A stretch of DNA of 55,279 bases from Clostridia bacterium (GTDB taxonomy: Bacteria > Bacillota > Clostridia > Christensenellales > Aristaeellaceae), in assembly GCA_017396845.1 (NCBI GenBank), contig JAFQKQ010000018.1, forward strand, positions 1-55,279, written 5' to 3'. Below the pieces are notes generated by a model. It was given only the letters and a program-made list of their open reading frames with translations. It made no database searches and was not told the origin of the DNA. Both the position numbers and the translations under genes were made by a program. The first letter of the stretch is position 1, and each line of letters opens with the position of its first letter. Below are positions 8,531-17,274 of the stretch, piece after piece.

Positions 8531-9694
8531 TTACTCCCGCGGCGGATTGGTATCGCTCAGTGCGTTTCTCACTGCCGCCCGCTCGTCAAACGGCTCGGGG
8601 AGGCGTTTGTCCATGGCTTCGCTTAAGAGCGTGTAAATGACCGAAGTGATGGGAACGAACAGCATCATGCCGGCCATACCCATGAATGCGCCGCCCAGCG
8701 TTACCGCCATCAGGGTGAGGTAGGCAGGCAGGCCTACCGATTCGCCGACCACCCGGGGATAGATCACATTTCCTTCGATCTGCTGAATGATCAGGAACAT
8801 AACGCAGAAAATGAGCGCGTCGGTCGGGCTTTCAAGAAGAATCATGAATGCGCCTATGCCGAAGGACATAAACGCGCCGACGTAGGGGATCAGCGCCAGA
8901 ACAATGGTCAGGCTGCAGATGGAGAGCGCGTACGGCAGACGGAAAACAGACATGCCGATAAAGAGTATTACGCCGAGGATTACGGATTCCAGGCACTGTC
9001 TGGAGAGAAATGTGGAAAAGGTGGATACGAAAAGATTCGCGACCTTGCTGATATAGGCGGCGATGCGGGAGGGAAGGAACGCGAAGGTCAAACGGCTTGC
9101 GGAATGCTTGATGCGCTTTTTGTCGAGCAGCACGTAGATGGCGAGCATGATGCTCATCAAAGCGGAAGTAAGCGAACTGAATATGGACATCGCTGTGTTT
9201 ACCGTCGCACCGGCGATGGTTCCTATATTGCCGGTAAACCAGTTTTTGATTTCGTCCAGGATCGCGCCGAAGTTAAAGTGCTGATCCTCCTCGAGGAACC
9301 GGTTGATAAAGGCTTCAATCTCTGCGGAATTATTGTTGATGGTGCTGTAGAGATTGGCAACCGCGCTTGTCAGCTGAGGCACGAAGAACAATATGATTGC
9401 CGCGATGACTATGGGAGTGAGCGTGAGCACAATCAGAAAGCTCAGAATTTTGAGCTTCTTTTCAGACAGCCGATGCTTTCTGTCGAGCTTCACAAGCAGC
9501 TTTTCCGTTCCGCGAAGGGGAACGTTCAGCACAAGGGCGATGGCAAGTCCCGCAATCAAGGGATTTAAAAGTACAATAAACTTCCGAACAAATACCCATA
9601 CCGAGCCTATATTGCTGACCAGCGCATACAGCAAGACGGCAAAAACAATAACGGGCAGCCATTTTCTGAGCAGTTTTTTTTCAGGGCTATTCAT
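8531..9694 (-). CDS. AI-2E family transporter (PerM/YdiK-like)
   Basis: This 387-residue integral membrane protein has the typical layout: paired N-terminal helices (VIVFAVLLYALVSNIG and VFVRKFIVLLNPLIAGLAIA), a further helix near residue 85, a long soluble segment around residues 110-165, and a C-terminal helix bundle with VSTFSTFLSRQCLESVI, ALIPYVGAFMSFGIGAFM and PRVVGESVGLPAYLTLMAVT. Members have been linked to autoinducer-2 export, Na+/H+ exchange or unknown cargo; the substrate here is unknown. Start by CGGAGGTG spacing. It lies 18 bases after the glycyl radical enzyme on the same strand, so it is probably co-transcribed with it. Confidence 0.82.
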   Translation of the reverse strand: MNSPEKKLLRKWLPVIVFAVLLYALVSNIGSVWVFVRKFIVLLNPLIAGLAIALVLNVPLRGTEKLLVKLDRKHRLSEKKLKILSFLIVLTLTPIVIAAIILFFVPQLTSAVANLYSTINNNSAEIEAFINRFLEEDQHFNFGAILDEIKNWFTGNIGTIAGATVNTAMSIFSSLTSALMSIMLAIYVLLDKKRIKHSASRLTFAFLPSRIAAYISKVANLFVSTFSTFLSRQCLESVILGVILFIGMSVFRLPYALSICSLTIVLALIPYVGAFMSFGIGAFMILLESPTDALIFCVMFLIIQQIEGNVIYPRVVGESVGLPAYLTLMAVTLGGAFMGMAGMMLFVPITSVIYTLLSEAMDKRLPEPFDERAAVRNALSDTNPPRE

Positions 9695-9712
9695 TTTTCA
9701 CCTCCGTGAGGG

Positions 9713-11683
9713 TTATTGGTAGCTTGTCCGCATCAGTATCTGATCCTGATAGGCTGTGTCGAGCTCGACAAAATGACCGCTCCAGCCCCATACGCGAACA
9801 ATGAGATCCTGATGGTTTTCCGGGTGAATCCGCGCGTCCTCAAGCGTTTCGCGGCTGACGGCGTTTAATTGCAGCTGGTGTCCGCCGAGCATGATATAAC
9901 TTTTTACAAGCTGCGCGACCTTATTTACGCCCTCCTGATTCCGCATGACCGTATCGTGCATTTCAAGCGTCAAAGGGCCGCCGTTCATTACGCGCAGAAG
10001 CGCGGGGCGCGCCATATGGCGGATTACGGTGAGCGGACCTGCGTCCGTAACGAGGAGCGAGGGAGAGAAGTTCGCGGGCAGCCTTTCGCCGGGCAGGTGT
10101 CCGTTTGCCATGGCGGGAAGAGTATCCGCGTGCCACAGATAATACATAGCGCTGCCGGTGCCGGGGCGGAACACGCCGTCGCGCTCGTTTCGAAGGGGCG
10201 AAAGCGCGTCTGCAAATGCATTCAGAAGCGCGTCTGCAATTGCCGTGCATTCGTCGTCGCGGCCGAGCTTGGGCGCATTGTTTCGTACAAGGCTGAGGAG
10301 CGTGCGGCTGCCCTCAAAATCCGTACGGAGCGCAGAAAGCAGCTCGTCCTTTGACACGGATTTTTCGTCGAATATGTATTTTTTTACCGCCGCCAGCTGA
10401 TCGACTGCGTCGGAAAAGCCGGTTCCGTGAACGCCGTAGTTGTTGTATTTTGCGCCTTCCGATATATCGTGTGTGAAATCGCTCATGAGAACGCTCTGAT
10501 ACGGGGCGCTCTCGATATAAATGGGAGAAAGTTTCTTCGCATCCGCTTCCGCTCTTTCGCTGAGTGAGCGCTTTACGGAATCGAAGATAGAATCATAGCT
10601 TTCCGCCTCCGAAAGCCTTTCCCTTATAACGCCGTTTACAATTTCGCTTAAGGAGATCGCCATGATATTCGGAATGTCCATGCCCTTTCCGGGGATAATG
10701 AACTCCCAGCAAGCGGCGACGGTGTAATCCCGCGCGTCCTCAATATCGTAGCCGTAATTCACCAGAGCCGGGATTACGATATCGTCGTTTGCATACTGCG
10801 GGAAGCCGAGTCCCTGCTTTGTAAGCTCGGTTGCGCGGATGAACAGCGAAAGCGGCGTGTTTTTATCTACGCGAAGATTGATCTTCGGGTCGCTTCTGCG
10901 GTTATTGAGCGAAGCCGTCAGACATATGTATGTAAGCTCGTTTACCGCGTTGTTTCCGTCTCTGTCTACGCCGCCCAGCATCATGCTCTGGCCGTTATCT
11001 CCCTGCTGCATGCCGGTGTACAGGTCGCTGTCGCGGTTAAAGGAGAGAAACATTTCCTCGGTAAGCGCAAGCGCATCCTCTTCGGTGATCAGCTTCGCCT
11101 CTATATCCTTTTTATAGAACGGATACATATACTGATCGAAGCGCCCGAGGGTATTGTGGTATACGTTGCTTGCCCAGAGGGAAAAGTGCAGAATTCTTAA
11201 AAGCTTAAGCGCGTCTTCGTAGTGCTTTGCGCCGAAGCGGACGGCGTTTGAGAGCGCTTCGTCCTGATAGCGGTCCGCATATTCGATCACTGCGTCAATG
11301 GTAATGTCTCTTGCGCGATTTCCGGTTTTCCGCGTAAGAAGTCCTCCTGCAAGAACGCCCGCCCAGTCGCTTGATATATTGCACACGCGTCCTTGCTCAT
11401 GGATATAATGCGAAGCGAAAATCTGCTCCTTTTCGCCTTCGGCGTAGATATCAGGAAACGATTTTATGGTGCGCCAGGCGTAGATTTTTTCGCCGGGATG
11501 CCGGATGATTTTTTCGTTTTCCAGAAATTTTTTCAGCCGCAGCGCTGCGCGGTCTTCCATGGAAAGCGCAGGATCGGCGATTTCCTTTGAGATTTGAGAC
11601 CATTCATGCTTTGAAAGCTCGCGTCTGTATGCGTGGTGGCATTTGTTTTTCAAAAATATGCGGGCTTCTTCAATGCGGTTCAT
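9713..11683 (-). CDS. Glycyl radical enzyme of unassigned substrate (PFL-like fold)
   Basis: This oxygen-sensitive cytoplasmic enzyme uses a protein glycyl radical. The C-terminal radical site is RVWGWSGHF with the radical-bearing glycine at residue 633. The catalytic loop is AACWEF with Cys325 and Glu327: a single Cys in a CxE arrangement as in dehydratase/lyase-type members, not the Cys-Cys pair of pyruvate formate-lyase. At 656 residues it is clearly shorter than the usual 750-850. The start overlaps the activase stop (ATGA), so activase and enzyme are coupled. Candidate reactions include dehydration or C-X cleavage of a small polyol or amine; none is proven. Confidence 0.85.
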   Translation of the reverse strand: MNRIEEARIFLKNKCHHAYRRELSKHEWSQISKEIADPALSMEDRAALRLKKFLENEKIIRHPGEKIYAWRTIKSFPDIYAEGEKEQIFASHYIHEQGRVCNISSDWAGVLAGGLLTRKTGNRARDITIDAVIEYADRYQDEALSNAVRFGAKHYEDALKLLRILHFSLWASNVYHNTLGRFDQYMYPFYKKDIEAKLITEEDALALTEEMFLSFNRDSDLYTGMQQGDNGQSMMLGGVDRDGNNAVNELTYICLTASLNNRRSDPKINLRVDKNTPLSLFIRATELTKQGLGFPQYANDDIVIPALVNYGYDIEDARDYTVAACWEFIIPGKGMDIPNIMAISLSEIVNGVIRERLSEAESYDSIFDSVKRSLSERAEADAKKLSPIYIESAPYQSVLMSDFTHDISEGAKYNNYGVHGTGFSDAVDQLAAVKKYIFDEKSVSKDELLSALRTDFEGSRTLLSLVRNNAPKLGRDDECTAIADALLNAFADALSPLRNERDGVFRPGTGSAMYYLWHADTLPAMANGHLPGERLPANFSPSLLVTDAGPLTVIRHMARPALLRVMNGGPLTLEMHDTVMRNQEGVNKVAQLVKSYIMLGGHQLQLNAVSRETLEDARIHPENHQDLIVRVWGWSGHFVELDTAYQDQILMRTSYQ

Positions 11684-12525
11684 AGTACATGCACCTCCAT
11701 ATTGCGCAATAAAAACGGCTCTGTAATTGCGTTCGGACGGATGGATGTGTCAAATCCGGGACGGTATTCCTTCCTGACGGACGCATATTTTGCGCCGGCC
11801 GCCGTGTGATAGGGGAGAAGCTCTATCATCTCAAGCGCTTTGGCGCCCTCCAGCAGGCGCGCGGTAGAGGTAAGGTTTTCCTCGGTATCGTTTACGCCGG
11901 GAATCAGAGGCACACGGATTCTGAAGGGAATCATGCTCTGCATTAGCCACGAAAGATTTTTGAGAATCAATTCGTTGTCTACACCCGTGTATTCTTTATG
12001 AACAGCGGGATCCGTATGCTTTATATCCATGATGACCAGATCCATTTCCTTTGCCGCCCTTTGGAAAACATTTTCGCTTGCATATCCGCTCGTTTCGACG
12101 GCGGTATGAAGCGGCTTCAGAAGGCTGTTAAGCTCGAGAAGAAAATCGGTCTGCATGAGCGCTTCGCCGCCGCTGAAGGTTACGCCGCCGCCGCTTTGCA
12201 TAAGAAGCCCGGCGTTTTTGAGGATCTGATCGGCAACGTCCTTTGCTTCGACTTCGCGCCCGGCGATTCGTATAAGCCCTTTCGGACATGCCTTTTCGCA
12301 TGCGCCGCAGCCGGTACATTTGCCGGGACTTGGGCATACCGAGTCGCATGCCGAGCAATGCATGCACAGCTGAAGCTTTGTAACCCTTGTCGGCGAAAAA
12401 TCCAGTCCCTCCGGGTTATGGCACCATTTACATCTGAGAGGGCAGCCCTTAAAGAAGACTGTGCTTCTGATGCCGGGGCCGTCGTACACGGCGAATTCTT
12501 CAATATCAAATATTCGTCCCTTCAT
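11680..12525 (-). CDS. Glycyl-radical enzyme activating enzyme (radical SAM, PflA-like)
   Basis: This 281-residue enzyme cleaves S-adenosylmethionine to install the radical on the partner encoded next to it. The radical-SAM cluster motif is C28-PLR-C32-KW-C35, preceded by the family signature YDGPGIRSTVFFKGCPL. Two ferredoxin-type Cys sets follow (C54, C57, C60, C64 and C70, C73, C76, C80), giving two auxiliary 4Fe-4S clusters as in dehydratase/decarboxylase-type activases but absent in PflA proper. The spacing is compact. The SAM-binding GGE motif appears as TFSGGEALMQ. Start follows GAGGGA at 12530-12535 on the minus strand. Confidence 0.88.
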   Translation of the reverse strand: MKGRIFDIEEFAVYDGPGIRSTVFFKGCPLRCKWCHNPEGLDFSPTRVTKLQLCMHCSACDSVCPSPGKCTGCGACEKACPKGLIRIAGREVEAKDVADQILKNAGLLMQSGGGVTFSGGEALMQTDFLLELNSLLKPLHTAVETSGYASENVFQRAAKEMDLVIMDIKHTDPAVHKEYTGVDNELILKNLSWLMQSMIPFRIRVPLIPGVNDTEENLTSTARLLEGAKALEMIELLPYHTAAGAKYASVRKEYRPGFDTSIRPNAITEPFLLRNMEVHVL

Positions 12526-12605
12526 ACGTTTCCCTCAAATAAAATACATGCCGACTTCATACGCGGCTTTTATTCGCGCAGACTCCGGCGTGTAGGTGTA
12601 TGAAA

Positions 12606-13892
12606 TTAGAGAACGCAAGCGAATGCGCTGTCTTGATATTGTTTGCGCGTTACGCATGCGCCGAGCATGCGCAGTTTTTCGTCGATGCGCTCGTATCCGC
12701 GAAGGATGTACTGCATACCGGCGATTTCACTGTCGCCCTCGGCGATCAGCGCGGCGACGATCATGGCTGCGCCCGCACGAAGGTCTGTAGCGGTGATGCG
12801 CGCGCCGTGCAGCCGTTCAACGCCTTCTACAATGGCGGTGCGGTCGAGCACGCGGATGTTCGCGCCCATGCGGCGAAGCTCATCCACATAGCGGAAGCGG
12901 TTTTCAAATACGGTTTCCGTTACGTAGCTTGCGCCCATGACGGTGGTAAGCATTGCGGTCATCGGCTGCTGAAGATCGGTGGGGAAGCCGGGATATACCT
13001 GCGTTTTAATATTCAGCGGGCGAAGAGCGCCGTCTGCGCGCACGCGGATCCAATCATCCGCGTCCGTCACGTGAACGCCCATCTCCAGAAGCTTTGCAGT
13101 GAGCGACTCCATGTGTGTGGGAATCGCGCCGCGGATCAATACATCTCCGTGCGTTGCGGCGGCGGCGATCATCAATGTGCCGGTTTCAATCTGATCGGGG
13201 ATGACGGCGTAGGTGGAGCCGTGCAGCGGTCTTCCGCCGCGAATGCGGATCACGTCCGTACCTGCGCCCTTGACCCATGCACCCATGGAGGAAAGGAAGT
13301 TTGCCGTGTCCACGATGTGCGGCTCTTTTGCCGCATTGTGGATGGTGGTATTGCCCTTTGCGCATACGGCGGCCAGCATGGTGTTGATGGTTGCGCCTAC
13401 GGAGGGGAAATCCAAAAAGACCTCTTTGCCTTCAAAGCGATCGGTGGTTTCGGCGTGAATTACGCCGCCTGTAATTTCTACATTTACGCCGAGAGACGAA
13501 AGTCCCTTGACCGTGTAATCGATGGGGCGGTTTCCGATATCGCAACCGCCGGGCATCGGTACATGCGCACAGCCCAACCTTCCCAGAAGCACCGGAAGCA
13601 GGTAATAGGAGGCGCGCATTTTATGCACAAGATCGTAGGGGGGATTGTTTTTGGTAAGTCCCCTCGGGTCTATGTGCATGACGCCGTTTTCAAATTCAAC
13701 CTTGGCGCCCAGCCATTTCAGCATATCGCGAAGACAGTATACGTCGTCGATATCCGGCAGATTTTCTATTGTCGAAGGGGTCGAAGCCAAAAGTGCAGCG
13801 GGAATGATAGCGACTGCCGCGTTTTTACCGCCGCTCACATTCACTTCTCCCTGCAGACGGACTCCGCCCTGAATGCATAACGTTTCGATCAT
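12606..13892 (-). CDS. murA: UDP-N-acetylglucosamine 1-carboxyvinyltransferase MurA
   Basis: MurA adds enolpyruvate from PEP to UDP-GlcNAc, the first committed cytoplasmic step of peptidoglycan synthesis and the target of fosfomycin. The protein (428 aa) has VSGGKNAAV near the N-terminus with the PEP/UDP-binding Lys, and the catalytic loop MPGGCDIGNRPID with Cys117, so it should be fosfomycin-sensitive at this position. The start at 13892 is preferred over 13898 because AGAAGG then sits 6 nt upstream. It has its own consensus promoter at 13998-14026. An 80-base gap separates it from the activase gene downstream, without a clear terminator. Confidence 0.93.
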   Translation of the reverse strand: MIETLCIQGGVRLQGEVNVSGGKNAAVAIIPAALLASTPSTIENLPDIDDVYCLRDMLKWLGAKVEFENGVMHIDPRGLTKNNPPYDLVHKMRASYYLLPVLLGRLGCAHVPMPGGCDIGNRPIDYTVKGLSSLGVNVEITGGVIHAETTDRFEGKEVFLDFPSVGATINTMLAAVCAKGNTTIHNAAKEPHIVDTANFLSSMGAWVKGAGTDVIRIRGGRPLHGSTYAVIPDQIETGTLMIAAAATHGDVLIRGAIPTHMESLTAKLLEMGVHVTDADDWIRVRADGALRPLNIKTQVYPGFPTDLQQPMTAMLTTVMGASYVTETVFENRFRYVDELRRMGANIRVLDRTAIVEGVERLHGARITATDLRAGAAMIVAALIAEGDSEIAGMQYILRGYERIDEKLRMLGACVTRKQYQDSAFACVL

Positions 13893-13997
13893 GATCATCC
13901 TTCTTTGGACACTCGGTCCTTCCGTTTTTTCGGACGACGGGGAGCGCGGGAAAAAATTCCTCTAAAACCCCCATCGGATCATAGGCATGCTTCCTAC

Positions 13998-14026
13998 ATT
14001 ATACACGTTTTGCGCCGAGCAATCAA
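13998..14026 (-). promoter_or_regulatory. murA promoter
   Basis: On the minus strand TTGATT (14026-14021) and TATAAT (14003-13998) are separated by 17 nt, a near-consensus vegetative promoter. The 5' leader to the murA start is about 100 nt. Nothing else is visible in the murA-proC gap. Confidence 0.8.
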
Positions 14027-14088
14027 GTTATTTCTCGATCAAGCATATGTGAATGACGGGGATTTTACTAAAAACGGTATAAAAAGCT

Positions 14089-14871
14089 CTATTTTCCCAT
14101 GACTGCGTCCACCGCATCCATGAAAGCGGAGCGCATGCCCGCTTTTTCCAGTGCCTGAACGCCGCGGATAGTGGTTCCGGCAGGCGAACATACGCCGTCT
14201 TTGATCACGCCCGGGTGCATGCCGGTTTCCAGCTGCAGCTTTGCGCAGCCCAGAGCCGTCTGACTGGCGAGCTTATAGGACAGCACACGGGGGATGCCGT
14301 ATTTTACCGCCGCATCCGACAGCGCTTCCAATACCATTGCGATAAACGCAGGGCCGCAGCCCGCGACCGCTGCGCCGGCCGCCATGAGATGCGAGGGAAG
14401 ATGGAATACGCTTCCGGCCTTTGAAAACATTTCTTCAATCTGCTTATGCTCGTTTTCCGGGAGCGAATGGCGGCTTTCGAACATGAATACGCCTTCGCCA
14501 ACGCTGCAGGGCGTATTCGGCATGATGAAAAGATGGGGCGTATCCGGATGGAGAAGCGCTTTATACCTATCAAAATCATAGCCGTTTATAACCGAGAGCA
14601 TGATTTTCCCGCGGAGCGCGTCCTTGCAGCCTTCAAGCACCTTTTCGATGTGATACGGCTTTACCGCAAACAGTATTGCGTCGCATTTTTCGATGAGGGA
14701 GGGGATATCCTCTGAGATATTGAAATGCATTTCCGCCTGAAACGCTTTGAGCGCTTCCGGATGATGCCCGCATACGTATACATTTTCGCTTTCGATAGCG
14801 CCCGCTGTAATCAATCCGCGTATAAGCGCCGAGCCCATATTGCCCGCGCCGACAAATCCCAATGTTTTCAT
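14089..14871 (-). CDS. proC: Pyrroline-5-carboxylate reductase
   Basis: ProC reduces 1-pyrroline-5-carboxylate to L-proline with NAD(P)H, the last step of proline synthesis. The 260-residue protein starts with the Rossmann motif LGFVGAGNMGSALIRGL, has the AVKP motif (ILFAVKPYHIE), IMPNTPCSVGEG, and the substrate/dimer region GCGPAFIAMVLEALSDAAVK followed by DGVCSPAGTTIRGVQALE. All are conserved family signatures. The start is supported by TAAGGAGGC 7 nt upstream. It stands 38 bases downstream of the DUF2974 gene on the same strand and may be read from the two-component operon. Confidence 0.93.
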   Translation of the reverse strand: MKTLGFVGAGNMGSALIRGLITAGAIESENVYVCGHHPEALKAFQAEMHFNISEDIPSLIEKCDAILFAVKPYHIEKVLEGCKDALRGKIMLSVINGYDFDRYKALLHPDTPHLFIMPNTPCSVGEGVFMFESRHSLPENEHKQIEEMFSKAGSVFHLPSHLMAAGAAVAGCGPAFIAMVLEALSDAAVKYGIPRVLSYKLASQTALGCAKLQLETGMHPGVIKDGVCSPAGTTIRGVQALEKAGMRSAFMDAVDAVMGK

Positions 14872-14909
14872 GGTAAGCCTCCTTATATGATGCGTATTTG
14901 TTCGTATTT

Positions 14910-16010
14910 TTAGTTCTTATCCCGTCCGGAAAACACGGAATTGTTAACGGCGCTTTCCCAAACGAACGAGCTGTATTGATCCAGCGCGATTTTCATAAAC
15001 TGTCCCGTGAGCGCGATGATTTCCTTCTTGTCTTCAAAGCTCAGATCAGCAGCCGCGATGATGATGGGAATCAAATTTCGCGCGCTGGACTTTAACTCCT
15101 TTATGGTTTTCACATTCGTTTTGTTTAACAGATTATAGATCATATCGATCATGCGCCTGCGCTTTTCGGGGCTCATGCCCGTAAGCCACCTGCGTATGGA
15201 TTCATTCATGCAGTAGGAGAAATCGGAGTGTTTTTGGGTGATGATAAACGATTGATCCTCTATGAGCCAGCTGTACGGATGGTGCTGAAAAAGCCCGTGC
15301 GCATCGCTTTCCACGATTAAGTAATCGTTTGTATGCTCAAGCAGCATGCCTACGATGCTGGAGCGCGGGATGAACGTGCGTATGCGCGGGGCGATACGCT
15401 TGTAGCCGTCGCTGGCAATGGTCGATATATCATGTCCCGGACCATCGTTATTGTATACGTTTATGATCCGATCCTGAATATCCGATGCGCATAGCGCGCT
15501 TGCGTAAACCGCAAGGTTGCCGCCTTTGGAATGCCCGCCCACGCGAAGGGGGCATTTGAGTATGCGCCCGATGCGGCTTAAATATTTGAGCGCCTCTGTC
15601 TGCGCGGGAATCGGCGTGATGAAGGACAGGTTGAAGTCCTCCTTCCAGCCGACGAGCGTGTTGTCGGTGCCTCGGTAAGCGACATAGGCGGTTCCGTCGG
15701 GCAACAGGAAGGTTACCGCTGAAAATTGAAGCGTGTATTGCTCGCTCAATATGCTTTCGTATTCCGTGAGCACGGCGTCCTTCAAACGCTGTGATTCCGC
15801 GGCGCTTTTCAGTAAGCTTTCGCGCATTTCGGGGCATGCATACGCATGCGCTTCATATATGCTTTCAAGGCTTGCGGGCAATAAGCGCTTTGCGTCTTCA
15901 TACCGAACGTATGCAAGGTCTGAAAGTATCAGGTTGTCTACGTCACTGAAGGGCGTGCTTGTCAGGCGCTCTTTTCCGAAATTGTTGATATAATCAAGCA
16001 TGTTCGCCAT
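14910..16010 (-). CDS. DUF2974/Mbeg1-like lipase-fold protein
   Basis: This 366-residue protein has the alpha/beta-hydrolase nucleophile elbow GGHSKGGNLAVYA with Ser161, preceded by AYVAYRGTDNTLVGWKEDF, a lipase-like oxyanion region. It fits the DUF2974 (Mbeg1-like) group of Bacillota, whose substrate is not established. No signal peptide is visible, so it acts inside the cell unless exported otherwise. The start at 16010 is one base after the histidine-kinase stop with GAAAGAGG 8 nt upstream; an alternative start 6 codons earlier overlaps the kinase. The tight coupling suggests a function tied to the signal sensed by the kinase. Confidence 0.78.
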   Translation of the reverse strand: MANMLDYINNFGKERLTSTPFSDVDNLILSDLAYVRYEDAKRLLPASLESIYEAHAYACPEMRESLLKSAAESQRLKDAVLTEYESILSEQYTLQFSAVTFLLPDGTAYVAYRGTDNTLVGWKEDFNLSFITPIPAQTEALKYLSRIGRILKCPLRVGGHSKGGNLAVYASALCASDIQDRIINVYNNDGPGHDISTIASDGYKRIAPRIRTFIPRSSIVGMLLEHTNDYLIVESDAHGLFQHHPYSWLIEDQSFIITQKHSDFSYCMNESIRRWLTGMSPEKRRRMIDMIYNLLNKTNVKTIKELKSSARNLIPIIIAAADLSFEDKKEIIALTGQFMKIALDQYSSFVWESAVNNSVFSGRDKN

Positions 16011-16011
16011 A

Positions 16012-17268
16012 TCATTTGCCTCTTTCAACGAGCTTGTTTTTAAACGAAACGCGGAACTCTGTGCCGCCGGTTTCCGAGCTGATTACGTCGATAATTGCAT
16101 CGTGCGCATCGGCGACGGTTCTTGCGATGGAAAGTCCTAGTCCGTTTCCCTCCACATTTGCGTTCTGGGCGTTTTTGAGCCGGCAGAAGCGTTCGAATAT
16201 GCGCTCCTGCTCCTCCGGTCGAATCCAGGTTGAGGCGTTGTATACGGAAAAATACGTTCTTCTGACCTGCTTTTCCAGCGAGATTCGAATGCGTCCGCCT
16301 TCCTTTTCATATTTCAGCGCGTTTTCAATGAGCGCCGAGAACATGCGGGAGAGGCCCTTCTCATTTCCGCGGTGTTCGACGCCGTCGGGGATCAAGATTT
16401 CCATGTCGATGTGCTTATCAAAGGCCAGCGCTTCAAACTGCAGCGTAAGCCCGGTAAGCAGCTGGGAAAGATTGATCTGCGTAAACTCTTCCCTGCGAAC
16501 GTTCAGGTCGGATTGCACCAGCACCAGCATCTCGCGCACCAGGTGGTGCATCTCATGCGCCTCGTCCTCGGTGCTCTTCAGCCAATGCATAATCTCTTCG
16601 GCTTTTCCCATTTTGCCGCTTTTCAGAATTTCGATGTTTGCAAGAATTACCGTGAGCGGCGTTTTTAGGGCGTGAGATGCGTCTGCAATGAAGCGCTTCT
16701 GCTGTTCCCAGGCGTTTTCGGTAGAAAGCAGCGCGCCCTTGGAAACCAGATAGCTGACGCCGACGACCAGATATACGGACAATAATCCGATTAAGGACAG
16801 GATTGCCGCCAATGATTTGGTGGAAGCGATGATATGACTGTCGTTTGTGATTGCGATGCGGGTTTCATTTTTATGGACTTCCTTTACAAAATACAGCGAA
16901 TCCTCGGCGCCGCCGGACATGTCCTCGCTTTCAAGGGCGTATTCGATCAATTTGTTCAGCGCTTCTTCGGATATGGTTGCGCCGTAGTAGAAGACGCGCA
17001 TGTCTTCCATAGTATGCTCAGGCAGCACGCAGATGACATAGGGGATAAATTCCGTGTCGGGGAGGGAAGCGTTTTCGCTAAGCGATATGGGCGCGTAGCG
17101 CATTGGGCCCTTGCGGCTCTCATAAAGCGCGTTTGTAAGCGTTTCCTCCAGTGAAGAGTAGCGCTTGGAATAGGTAATCATGCATATGGCGAGAAATACC
17201 ACCACCAGCACGATGCCTACATGCATTGTGTTTGATATAATGAATTTTTTTCGAAGGCGCTTTAGCAT
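16012..17268 (-). CDS. Membrane sensor histidine kinase
   Basis: A 418-residue class I kinase with two membrane helices (about residues 15-33 and 152-175) flanking a roughly 115-residue extracellular sensor, so it probably detects an envelope or external cue. The dimerisation box is DASHALKTPLTV with phospho-acceptor His199; the residue after His is Ala rather than the common Glu, which is seen in other HPK1-type kinases. N box ALIENALKY, F box ERIFERFCR and G box GNGLGLSIARTV are intact, so it should be active. It lies 6 bases downstream of its response regulator. Confidence 0.88.
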   Translation of the reverse strand: MLKRLRKKFIISNTMHVGIVLVVVFLAICMITYSKRYSSLEETLTNALYESRKGPMRYAPISLSENASLPDTEFIPYVICVLPEHTMEDMRVFYYGATISEEALNKLIEYALESEDMSGGAEDSLYFVKEVHKNETRIAITNDSHIIASTKSLAAILSLIGLLSVYLVVGVSYLVSKGALLSTENAWEQQKRFIADASHALKTPLTVILANIEILKSGKMGKAEEIMHWLKSTEDEAHEMHHLVREMLVLVQSDLNVRREEFTQINLSQLLTGLTLQFEALAFDKHIDMEILIPDGVEHRGNEKGLSRMFSALIENALKYEKEGGRIRISLEKQVRRTYFSVYNASTWIRPEEQERIFERFCRLKNAQNANVEGNGLGLSIARTVADAHDAIIDVISSETGGTEFRVSFKNKLVERGK

Positions 17269-17274
17269 GGAAGG

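Noticed and set aside
12600-13880. A 426-codon open frame on the plus strand opposite murA
   Set aside because: It is antisense to a fully conserved MurA, has no ribosome site, and its residue composition (Cys/His/Arg-rich) is typical of a shadow frame.
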